Shown piece by piece: positions 1 through 5,689 of a stretch of 8,598 bases of DNA (position 1 is the stretch's first letter; each line of letters starts with the position of its first letter). The notes under the pieces were generated by a model. That model made no database searches and was not told where the DNA came from. It saw nothing but the letters and a program-made list of their open reading frames with translations. The translations under genes were made by a program, and so were the position numbers. This DNA is from Acetobacteraceae bacterium (lineage in GTDB: Bacteria; Pseudomonadota; Alphaproteobacteria; Acetobacterales; Acetobacteraceae): the NCBI GenBank assembly GCA_027323595.1, contig DAHWBL010000289.1, positions 1 to 8,598 of the forward strand. Direction: 5' to 3'.

Positions 1-150
1 ACCGCGCCGCCGCTCGCCGCTCCGGGCGCCACCACCAACCCGGCCGCCGCGGTCGGCCTCACCTACGTCCCCGGCATCAAGATCCTCGGCGCGGATTATT
101 CCGCCTCCATCCGCCCCGCCGAAATTACCCCGTTCAGCTTCCGGCGCTAA
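1..150 (+). CDS. C-terminal end of a protein of uncertain function (5' end outside the window)
   Basis: Frame 1 is open from the first base to TAA at 148-150 and gives 49 residues, with G/C at most third codon positions as in the neighbouring genes. The readable part is an Ala/Pro/Thr-rich stretch, then AAVGLTYVPGIKILGADYSA, then a short basic end (FSFRR). The pattern 'GLTYVP..KILGADY' resembles a beta-strand pair seen in outer-membrane proteins of the phenol-degradation MetA-like (SphA) family. In those proteins, as I remember them, this motif lies in the N-terminal half, so here the protein would be truncated or only distantly related. The stop overlaps the stop of the convergent methyltransferase gene. 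Coding status is fairly likely; the family guess is weak. Confidence 0.5.
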   Translation, partial: TAPPLAAPGATTNPAAAVGLTYVPGIKILGADYSASIRPAEITPFSFRR

Positions 151-989
151 ATCCCACCGCCGGCGAACCCCGCCGCCAGCCGCCCGCCATGCCGGCGGTC
201 ATGGTTGGCCAGCGCCCGCTCGGCGATGCCCGGCTTGTCATACAGGGCCGCCGCCAGGATCGCCTGCGCCAGCAGCCCATCGTCGGACACGAGGTCGGCG
301 CGGCGCGCGAACACCCCATCCGCCCACAGCAACTGCTCCGCCCCCGCCCGGCCAGACGCCACCACTGGCGCGCGGCGCGCCTGGGTCATCAGATCGATCA
401 GCATGAACCCGGCCCGGCGCAAAAACAGCTCCACCTCGGAAAACAGCGGCTGGCCCTGATAGATCGGCGCGAACTCCACCTCGCACTGGATCAGCGCGGT
501 GCGCTCCAGCACCGACCCCGCCGCCTCCAGCGCCGCCAGCTCCGCGCCCTGGATGTCGAGCTTCAGGAAATCCACCGCGCCCACATGGCCCAGCAGATCA
601 TCCAGCCGCTCGGTGCGCACCCGCGCGCTGCCCACCGTGCGCAGCCCCGCCAGCGAGGTGAAGCCGGCGCAGAATTCCGGGTCCAGCCGCAGCAGCGACG
701 AGGTGCCGGAGGCGTTGTTCTCGAAAAACACCTCCTCCCGCCCGGCGCCGACGAACGCCTCGATGATCTCCACCGAACCATCCTCCTCCGCCCGCCGCGC
801 CGCCGCCCGCGCCGCCAGCGGCTCGAACCCGATCAGCCGCACCGGCACGCCGAGCCCGCCGAGCGGCGCATAGACATGCGCCTCGCCCTCCAGCGTCTGC
901 GCGCCGACATCCACCACCACCAGCTCGCGCCCCAGCGCGGCGACCACCGGCGCCAGCCGCGCGGCCAGCGGCGACACAATCACGTTCAT
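147..989 (-). CDS. FkbM-family SAM-dependent methyltransferase
   Basis: This 280-residue protein is likely a cytoplasmic O-methyltransferase using S-adenosylmethionine; FkbM relatives methylate sugars, polyketides and other acceptors, and the acceptor here is unknown. Visible motifs are VVDVGA (25-30, SAM-binding loop I), GFEP (54-57, acidic residue after strand 2), LKLDIQGAE (142-150, the family-typical 'K.D.(E/Q)G.E' block), and 'EVEFAPIYQGQPLFSEV' followed by 'GFMLIDL' (170-200), the usual FkbM C-terminal signature. The reading frame stays open far upstream, across the antisense strand of the neighbouring hydroxylase, but that extension is low-complexity. I chose the ATG at 989 because GAGGG lies about 5 nt before it and the recognisable fold starts there. 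The last ~25 residues are His/Arg/Gly-rich and poorly family-like. The TAG stop overlaps the convergent upstream gene's TAA. Confidence 0.9.
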   Translation of the reverse strand: MNVIVSPLAARLAPVVAALGRELVVVDVGAQTLEGEAHVYAPLGGLGVPVRLIGFEPLAARAAARRAEEDGSVEIIEAFVGAGREEVFFENNASGTSSLLRLDPEFCAGFTSLAGLRTVGSARVRTERLDDLLGHVGAVDFLKLDIQGAELAALEAAGSVLERTALIQCEVEFAPIYQGQPLFSEVELFLRRAGFMLIDLMTQARRAPVVASGRAGAEQLLWADGVFARRADLVSDDGLLAQAILAAALYDKPGIAERALANHDRRHGGRLAAGFAGGGI

Positions 990-1033
990 CGCACCCTCAT
1001 CCACAGATACGGCGCATTCTCCCCGCCAACCAT

Positions 1034-1081
1034 TTAAGCGGCGATAACGCGGCCATTGACGAAGGTGATCACGCCATCGCC
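1034..1081 (-). pseudogene. possible C-terminal remnant of a lost gene
   Basis: On the - strand a short run reading GDGVITFVNGRVIAA then TAA looks like the genuine end of a protein ('ITFVNGRVI' resembles the beta-sandwich tail of amidohydrolases) and uses mostly G/C-ending codons. Immediately upstream on that strand the frame runs into the 15-bp tandem repeats and then into Arg-rich sequence that does not look like protein. It sits 44 bp upstream of the methyltransferase start, as an operon partner would. I infer a possible remnant left when the upstream part was lost or replaced. Fifteen residues are too few to be sure, and chance is a real alternative. Confidence 0.2.
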
Positions 1082-1088
1082 GCGAAGA

Positions 1089-1133
1089 GACTTGGAAACG
1101 GTGGACTTGGAAGCGGGGGACTTGGAAGTGGGC
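1089..1133. repeat. three tandem 15-bp direct repeats
   Basis: Three consecutive 15-bp copies lie at 1089-1103 (GACTTGGAAACGGTG), 1104-1118 (GACTTGGAAGCGGGG) and 1119-1133 (GACTTGGAAGTGGGC). GACTTGGAA is identical in all three; the last six bases vary. The array is in the gap between the divergent methyltransferase and hydroxylase genes. The unit is a multiple of three, so it appears as a repeating peptide in overlapping open frames, but nothing suggests it is translated. It could be a strand-slippage minisatellite, a set of binding sites or a scar of rearrangement. Confidence 0.85.
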
Positions 1134-1142
1134 GCGCGCCGA

Positions 1143-1175
1143 CGCACTGTGCGCGAGGCAGCGCCGCCAAGGCGC
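1143..1175. promoter_or_regulatory. two small inverted repeats upstream of the hydroxylase operon
   Basis: CGCAC-T-GTGCG (1143-1153) and GCGCC-GCCAA-GGCGC (1161-1175) are perfect 5-bp-arm inverted repeats between the tandem repeats and the ribosome-binding site (GGGAGG, 1185-1190) of the hydroxylase gene. A GGCGCGCGCC palindrome also sits at 1131-1140. They could form RNA hairpins in the leader or bind a regulator. In DNA this GC-rich such repeats also arise by chance. I found no convincing -35/-10 pair; TTGACG at 1056-1061 has no good -10 partner. Confidence 0.25.
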
Positions 1176-1196
1176 CAACGACGCGGGAGGCAAACA

Positions 1197-3563
1197 ATGG
1201 ACGGCACGGCTTCTGGCCACTTCATCGGCGCACCGGCCCGCCGCAAGGAGGATTTCCGCCTGCTCACCGGTGCTGGCCGCTACAGCGACGACCTCACCCT
1301 GCCCGGCCAGCTCCGCGGCATCGTGCTGCGCTCCCCGCACGCCCACGCCACCATCACCCGCATCGACACCACCCACGCCGCCGCCATGCCCGGCGTGGTG
1401 CGCATCTACACCGGCGCGCAGTTGCGCGACGCCGGCATCGGCCCGATTCAGCCCGACCATAATTTCCTCGGCCCGATCGAGATCCAGCGCAGCCTGCCCG
1501 ACCCGCTGCTGCTCAACCGCGACGGCAGCCCGATGCCCGCCAGCCCCTATCTTCCCCTCGCCGCGGACCGGGTGCGCCATGTCGGCGACGGCGTCGCCTT
1601 CATCGTCGCCGAGACCGCGCACCAGGCCCGCGACGCCGCCGAGCGGATCATCGTCGACTACGCCCCCCTGCCCGCCGTCACCGACACCAGGGCCGCCGCC
1701 GACCCCGCCGCGCCGCTGATCTGGCCGCACATGGCCGGCAACGTCATGCTCGATGCCGACATCGGCGACCAGCACGCCACCGAGGCCGCCTTCGCCACCG
1801 CCGCCCACATCGTGCGGCTGGACACCTGGATCGCGCGGGTGACCGGCGTGCCGATGGAGCCGCGCGCCTGCGTGTCCGTGCCCGAGCCGAACGGCCGGCT
1901 CACCCTGCATGCCGGCAGCGGCGGGGTGGTGCGGCAGAAAAAGGAGCTGGCGCTGATCCTGGGCATGGACGAGGCGGCCATCCGCGTCACCTGTCGCGAC
2001 ATCGGCGGCAATTTCGGCACCAAGAACTCGCTGTTCCCCGAATTCGCGCTCGCCATGTGGGCGGCGCGCGACCTCGCCCGCCCGGTCAAATGCACCGCCG
2101 ACCGCACCGAGGCGTTTCTGTCGGACTATCAGGGCCGCGACCTCGTCGCCGATGTCGAACTCGCGTTGGACGCGGATGGGCATTTCCTCGCCATGCGCGG
2201 CAGCCATCTGTCCAATGTCGGCGCCTATGCCAGCTCGGTGATCCCGCTGCGCAAGGGCACCGGCATCGCCAACGGCCTCTATCGCATCCAAGCCGCGCAT
2301 CTGCACGCGCGCGCGGTGCTGTCCAACACCCCGCCCACCATCCCATACCGCTCCGCCGGCCGGCCCGAGGCGATGTTCATCATCGAGCGCCTGTGCGACA
2401 TCGCCGCCCGCCGCACCGGGCTCTCGCCGATCGAGATCCGCGCCCGCAACCTGATCCAGCCCGACCAGCTTCCCTATACCGGCCCGACCGGCGTCACCTA
2501 CGACAACGGCGACTATCCACACAGCATGGCCCGCGCGCTGGAACTTTCCGATTACCGCAATTTCCCCGCCCGCCGCGCCGCCGCCGCCGCGCGCGGCATG
2601 CTGCGCGGCATCGGGCTCGCCAACTATGTCGAGCTGACCATGGGCAACCCGCGCGAATGGTGCGCCATCACCATCCTGCCGGGCGGGGCCGCCGAGATCG
2701 CCATCGGCACGCTCGCCTCCGGCCAGGGCCACGAAACCAGCTTCGCCCAATGCGTGTCCGAATGGCTCGGCATCCCGTGGGAGCGCATCACCCTGGTGCA
2801 GGGCGACACCGACCTCATCCCGGTCGGCGGCGGCAGCCACTCGGGGCGCTCGATGCGCTTCGCCTCGGTGGTGATGGGCCACGCCTGCGACGGGGTGAAG
2901 CGCCGCGGCGGTGCCATCGCCGCCCGGCTGCTGCGCGTCGGCGAGGATGCCGTGAGCTTCGCGGACGGACAATTCCGCGCCAACGGCCAGGCGCTCGGCT
3001 GGGAGCAGATCGCCCGCGCCGCCGCCGAGCTCAACGACCTGCCCGAGGAGCTGCGCGCGCCGCTGCGCGCCGAGCACGAGGAATTCTTCAAGCATGGCGG
3101 CTACCCCTACGGCACCGCCGTCTGCGAAATCGAGATCGACCCCGACACCGGCAAGCTCGACCTGCTCGGCTGGACCGCCGTCGATGACGTCGGCCGCGCG
3201 GTGAACCCGATGATCCTGCACGGCCAGACCCACGGCGCGGCCACCCAGGGCATCGGCCAGGCATTTTGGGAACATATGACGCTGGACCACGCCACCGGCC
3301 AGGTTCTGGCGGCGAGCTTCATGGATTACGCCATGCCCCGCGCCGACGCGCTGCCCGGCTTCACCACCGAGCTGATGGAAATCCCCTCGCCCACCAACCC
3401 GCTGGGCGTGCGCGCCGGCGGCGAGGGCGGCACCACCCCCGCACTCGCCGCGGCGATCAACGCGGTGTGCGACGCGCTGGCCGCATACGGCGTCGAGCAC
3501 ATCGACATGCCGGCCACCCCCGAAAAACTCTGGCGCCTGATCCGGGCGGGAACAAAATCATGA
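1197..3563 (+). CDS. xanthine dehydrogenase/CoxL-family molybdopterin-binding subunit
   Basis: This 788-residue protein is the large catalytic subunit of a molybdenum hydroxylase, which inserts water-derived oxygen at a carbon of an aromatic heterocycle, aldehyde or similar substrate. The order is family-typical: N-terminal 'GAPARRKEDFRLLTGAGRY' block, a/b-hammerhead, then two molybdopterin-binding domains. Visible motifs are GGNFGTK (270-276), PYRSAGRPEA (383-392), SGQGHET and NPLGVRAGGEGG with the expected catalytic Glu at 743. The active-site loop is PYRSAGR, not the AYRCSFR of true CO dehydrogenase, so the substrate is not CO. ATG 1197 is preceded by GGGAGG with a 6-nt gap and begins at the family N-terminus. 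Partner subunits (2Fe-2S and FAD proteins) are not adjacent: the next gene is a UbiD-type enzyme whose start overlaps this stop. Substrate unknown. Confidence 0.95.
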   Translation: MDGTASGHFIGAPARRKEDFRLLTGAGRYSDDLTLPGQLRGIVLRSPHAHATITRIDTTHAAAMPGVVRIYTGAQLRDAGIGPIQPDHNFLGPIEIQRSLPDPLLLNRDGSPMPASPYLPLAADRVRHVGDGVAFIVAETAHQARDAAERIIVDYAPLPAVTDTRAAADPAAPLIWPHMAGNVMLDADIGDQHATEAAFATAAHIVRLDTWIARVTGVPMEPRACVSVPEPNGRLTLHAGSGGVVRQKKELALILGMDEAAIRVTCRDIGGNFGTKNSLFPEFALAMWAARDLARPVKCTADRTEAFLSDYQGRDLVADVELALDADGHFLAMRGSHLSNVGAYASSVIPLRKGTGIANGLYRIQAAHLHARAVLSNTPPTIPYRSAGRPEAMFIIERLCDIAARRTGLSPIEIRARNLIQPDQLPYTGPTGVTYDNGDYPHSMARALELSDYRNFPARRAAAAARGMLRGIGLANYVELTMGNPREWCAITILPGGAAEIAIGTLASGQGHETSFAQCVSEWLGIPWERITLVQGDTDLIPVGGGSHSGRSMRFASVVMGHACDGVKRRGGAIAARLLRVGEDAVSFADGQFRANGQALGWEQIARAAAELNDLPEELRAPLRAEHEEFFKHGGYPYGTAVCEIEIDPDTGKLDLLGWTAVDDVGRAVNPMILHGQTHGAATQGIGQAFWEHMTLDHATGQVLAASFMDYAMPRADALPGFTTELMEIPSPTNPLGVRAGGEGGTTPALAAAINAVCDALAAYGVEHIDMPATPEKLWRLIRAGTKS

Positions 3564-5065
3564 CCCACGCGAGCCATCGCCTGCGCGATTTCGTCCAGAC
3601 CCTGCGCGCCCACGACGAGGTTCGCGAGATCACCGAGCCGGTCAGCCTCGACGACATCTCCGCCATCCTCGAATCCTCGCCCCAGGCGGTGCATTTCCAC
3701 CAGGCCGGCCCCGAGGGCGCCGAGCTGGTCGGCAATGTCATGGCCAGCCGCGCCCGCATGGGCCTGGCGCTGCAGGCCCCGCCGCGCGAGCTCGCCGCCA
3801 CCTTGCGCCAACGCCTGGCCACACCCCAGGAAATCAATTTCGTCGACACCGCGCCGGTGCAGCAGATCATCCGGCGCGGCAAGGACGCCGACCTCCGACG
3901 CCTGCCCTTTTATCTGCAACATGACGAGGATGGCGGGGTCTATATCTCCTCCGCACTCGATTTCTGCGTCGATCCGGCCACCGGGGCGCGCAACCTGGGT
4001 TCACGCCGGCTGTTCCTGCGCGGCCACCAGAGCCTCAGCACCAATCTCTCGCAGCCCTCGGACCTGCGCCGCATCTATCTGGCCGCCGCCGCGCGCGGAG
4101 AAAACCTGCCGATCAGCTTCGTCATCGGCACCCACCCGCTCGATTTCCTCGCCTCCGCGCTGCGCATTCCCGGCGACGAATTCCAGCAAATCGCCCGGCT
4201 GCGCGGACAGACCCTGGACATGGTGCGCGGCGTGACCAACGGCGTGCCGGTGCCGGCCGACGCCGAGATGGTGATCGAGGGCTATCTCGACCCGCTCGGC
4301 CACCGCCTGCCCGAAGGCCCGTACGGCGAGTTCTGGGGCCTGAACGGCGAGATGCACATCAACCCGCTGTTCCACGTCACCGCCATCACCGCGCGCGCCG
4401 ACGCGCTGCACCACACCGTCAGCCACGGCGGGCGCGACGTCGCGCGCATGGAAGCCTCGATCCTCGCCCAGATCACCACCGAAGCCCTGACGCTCACCCT
4501 GCTGGAGGGTGCCGGCATCACGCCCCACGCGGTCTATGCCTCACCCAACGCCGCGGTGGTCCAGCATGTCCGCATCGCCCTGCCGCGCGCCGGGGCGCAC
4601 CAGGCCCGCGCGGTCATCGAGCGGCTGCACGCCCACCCGGGATTCCGCTTCGTGCAGATCGTCGATGACGACATCGACGTGTTCGACGACGCCGAATGCG
4701 AATGGACGCTGTCCACCCGCTTTCGCGCCGACCGCGACCTCATCGTCACCGCCGACCTGCCCGGCATCCACGCCGACCCCACCCGCGACGCCGCCGGGCG
4801 CACCGCCAAACTCGGGCTGGACTGCACCGCCCCGCCGGGCGCGCAGGACCATCTCGCCACCCGCCGCCCGCGCCTGCCCAGCATCACCCGCCACCCCGCC
4901 ACCAACATCCTCGCCCAACTCGCCAACGGCCCCGCCAACTTCCGCCAGCTCCTCGCCCATAGCGGCACGATGGACGCCCGCGACCTGGCCATCGAACTCG
5001 ACGCCATGCTCCAGGCCGGGCTGCTGCGCCGGCTCGATGAAGGCGACTGGTCGCTGCCGGCCTGA
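3560..5065 (+). CDS. UbiD-family prenylated-FMN-dependent (de)carboxylase
   Basis: This 501-residue protein should reversibly decarboxylate an aromatic, heteroaromatic or unsaturated acid using prenylated FMN. Visible signatures are NLGSRRL (145-151; Arg150 aligns with the catalytic Arg of Fdc1), EGPYGE (252-257; Glu252 and Glu257 match the catalytic Glu pair), VDDDIDVFD (368-376) and LGLDCTAP (418-425). ATG overlaps the previous gene's TGA (ATGA at 3560-3563), indicating translational coupling and a shared job with the molybdenum hydroxylase. Residues about 447-501 go beyond the usual core and look like a small winged-helix module ('ILAQLANGP...LLAHSG...IELDAMLQAGLLRR...GDWSLP'). The UbiX-type prenyltransferase needed for the cofactor is not in the window. 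Only 29 bp separate this stop from the convergent regulator's stop, with no clear terminator. Substrate unknown. Confidence 0.95.
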   Translation: MTHASHRLRDFVQTLRAHDEVREITEPVSLDDISAILESSPQAVHFHQAGPEGAELVGNVMASRARMGLALQAPPRELAATLRQRLATPQEINFVDTAPVQQIIRRGKDADLRRLPFYLQHDEDGGVYISSALDFCVDPATGARNLGSRRLFLRGHQSLSTNLSQPSDLRRIYLAAAARGENLPISFVIGTHPLDFLASALRIPGDEFQQIARLRGQTLDMVRGVTNGVPVPADAEMVIEGYLDPLGHRLPEGPYGEFWGLNGEMHINPLFHVTAITARADALHHTVSHGGRDVARMEASILAQITTEALTLTLLEGAGITPHAVYASPNAAVVQHVRIALPRAGAHQARAVIERLHAHPGFRFVQIVDDDIDVFDDAECEWTLSTRFRADRDLIVTADLPGIHADPTRDAAGRTAKLGLDCTAPPGAQDHLATRRPRLPSITRHPATNILAQLANGPANFRQLLAHSGTMDARDLAIELDAMLQAGLLRRLDEGDWSLPA

Positions 5066-5094
5066 GCAGCCACCCGGTTCGCGCTGGCGGCGCG

Positions 5095-5379
5095 TCAGGT
5101 CAGATATGAGTGCACGATCTCGATCAGTTCCTCGGCGGCCACCGTGGCGGCGGCATGGTCGGACGCCCGCACCACCTGGTCGCGGATATGGTCCTCGATC
5201 ACCTCGGCGATGAAGCCATCCAGCGCGCCACGGCAGGCGGTGGCCTGCTGCAACAGCTTCGCGCAGCTCGCATCCGCGTCCAGCGCCCGGCGCATCGCCT
5301 CGACCTGACCGCGGATGCGATTGAGTCGCTTCACCAGCTTGGATTTTTCGAACGATTTGTCATCCGGAAGCGCCGACAT
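5095..5379 (-). CDS. RcnR/CsoR/FrmR-family transcriptional repressor
   Basis: This 94-residue all-helical DNA-binding protein belongs to the DUF156 family, whose members repress promoters until they bind metal (Cu, Ni, Co) or react with formaldehyde or sulfide. Family blocks are 'LVKRLNRIRGQVEAMRRAL' (15-33), 'CAKLLQQATACRGALDGFI' (39-57) and 'EVIEDHIRDQVV' (59-70). Sensor positions, aligned to E. coli RcnR Cys35/His60/His64, are Cys39, His64 and Gln68, with an extra Cys49. That is not the Cu (Cys-His-Cys) or the Ni/Co (His-rich) set and is closer to FrmR-type proteins. I prefer ATG 5379; an in-frame ATG at 5394 would add five residues but lies inside the 17-bp operator palindrome. It is divergent from the small-protein/NRAMP genes, which it probably regulates together with itself. 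Confidence 0.93.
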   Translation of the reverse strand: MSALPDDKSFEKSKLVKRLNRIRGQVEAMRRALDADASCAKLLQQATACRGALDGFIAEVIEDHIRDQVVRASDHAAATVAAEELIEIVHSYLT

Positions 5380-5384
5380 CGTGC

Positions 5385-5412
5385 TTGACCCCATACCGGG
5401 TATGGGTATATC
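5385..5412 (+). promoter_or_regulatory. predicted sigma70-type promoter for the transporter transcript
   Basis: TTGACC (5385-5390) and TATATC (5407-5412) are separated by 16 bp and match the -35 and -10 boxes well; transcription would start near 5419. The spacer is almost exactly the 17-bp inverted repeat described in the next entry, an arrangement typical of repressor-controlled metal promoters. The transcript would carry about 270 nt of leader before the 59-residue small ORF and about 500 nt before the NRAMP-like gene. The same DNA would also have to hold the - strand start region of the repressor gene. Confidence 0.6.
5390..5406. promoter_or_regulatory. operator: 17-bp perfect inverted repeat
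   Basis: CCCATACC-G-GGTATGGG is a perfect 8-bp-arm inverted repeat with a one-base centre. The inner ATACC/GGTAT with G/C centre matches the general style of CsoR/RcnR/FrmR operators (AT-flanked runs of G/C). It lies between the -35 and -10 boxes of the + strand promoter and directly upstream of the preferred - strand start of the regulator, so binding could shut both directions. I infer that the adjacent regulator is the binder. Confidence 0.7.
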
Positions 5413-5497
5413 AGCCGCGACACGGTGTGGCGAGCCTTTCCGTCACCACCGCTTCCGCTCCGGCTTCGGCCGGCCCATCAAACCAGCAAGGGATCAC

Positions 5498-5638
5498 ATG
5501 AACCCGCGATCTATCAGCCAACCCACGGAGAGCCACAGTAGACGCCTGCCGTCTGCCGTGATCGTCCGTCCAGGTTGGATCGCCACCCGGGTCGTGCCTG
5601 AATCCGTCCTGCCCACCGCGCCGAGGCGCCTGGGTTAG
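5498..5638 (+). CDS. possible 46-residue leader peptide (upstream ORF)
   Basis: ATG 5498 follows AAGGGA (5488-5493) by 4 nt and opens a 46-codon frame to TAG at 5636-5638. The peptide is Pro/Arg/Ser-rich (MNPRSISQPTESHSRRL...TAPRRLG) and matches no family I know. Its stop lies 6 nt before the anti-Shine-Dalgarno segment at 5645-5652, and the frame also covers the competing segment at 5527-5534, so ribosomes on it would change which RNA helix forms. That position is the main reason to list it. Codon usage is not decisive and it may not be translated. Confidence 0.3.
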   Translation: MNPRSISQPTESHSRRLPSAVIVRPGWIATRVVPESVLPTAPRRLG

Positions 5639-5644
5639 CGGCCA

Positions 5645-5689
5645 GGCTCTCCCGGGTTCAAGCCAACACTTGAACCAAAGGAGAGGGCC
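5645..5689 (+). promoter_or_regulatory. hairpin that can bury the RBS of the small ORF
   Basis: GGTTCAAG (5655-5662) and CTTGAACC (5669-5676) form a perfect 8-bp stem with a CCAACA loop. Directly outside it, CTCTCC (5647-5652) pairs with GGAGAG (5680-5685), which is the core of the AAAGGAGAG ribosome-binding site of the 59-residue ORF starting at 5690. GG (5645-5646) can add pairs with CC (5688-5689) across a GG bulge. In this fold the RBS is closed. An alternative partner for 5645-5652 lies upstream at 5527-5534. Confidence 0.6.

Larger units (their letters stand above)
5413..5689 (+). promoter_or_regulatory. long structured 5' leader of the transporter transcript
   Basis: This leader contains several hand-visible helices. 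A CCGGC(TTCG)GCCGG hairpin with an extra-stable UUCG loop sits at 5460-5473; it lacks a T-tract, so it is not an obvious terminator. GTAGACG (5538-5544) pairs with CGTCTGC (5550-5556), including one G-U pair. GCCTGG (5628-5633) pairs with CCAGGC (5642-5647), and a further hairpin follows at 5655-5676. GGAGAGCC (5527-5534) is the exact complement of GGCTCTCC (5645-5652). I compared it with consensus elements I remember, including the yybP-ykoY manganese riboswitch, and recognise none; the GGGGAGTA core of that class is absent. Confidence 0.5.

Noticed and set aside
1089..1133. CRISPR array
   Set aside because: The units are 15 bp with no spacers and only three copies; this is a simple tandem repeat.
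147..3500. A 1117-codon open frame on the - strand running through the methyltransferase and antisense to the hydroxylase
   Set aside because: Only its last 280 codons are protein-like. The rest is Gly/Ala/Arg/His-rich low complexity, a shadow of third-position G/C in the hydroxylase gene.
1197..3563. Naming the hydroxylase as CO dehydrogenase (coxL)
   Set aside because: The active-site loop is PYRSAGR, not AYRCSFR, and coxM and coxS are absent.
5066..5094. Bidirectional terminator between the convergent UbiD-type and regulator genes
   Set aside because: Only 29 bp, with no stable hairpin plus T-tract in either direction.
5460..5473. CCGGC-TTCG-GCCGG hairpin as an intrinsic terminator
   Set aside because: The stem is only 5 bp and is followed by CCCATCAAAC, not a T-run; it may still be a structural element of the leader.
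5413..5689. A yybP-ykoY manganese riboswitch in the leader
   Set aside because: The conserved GGGGAGTA loop sequence is not present on the + strand here.
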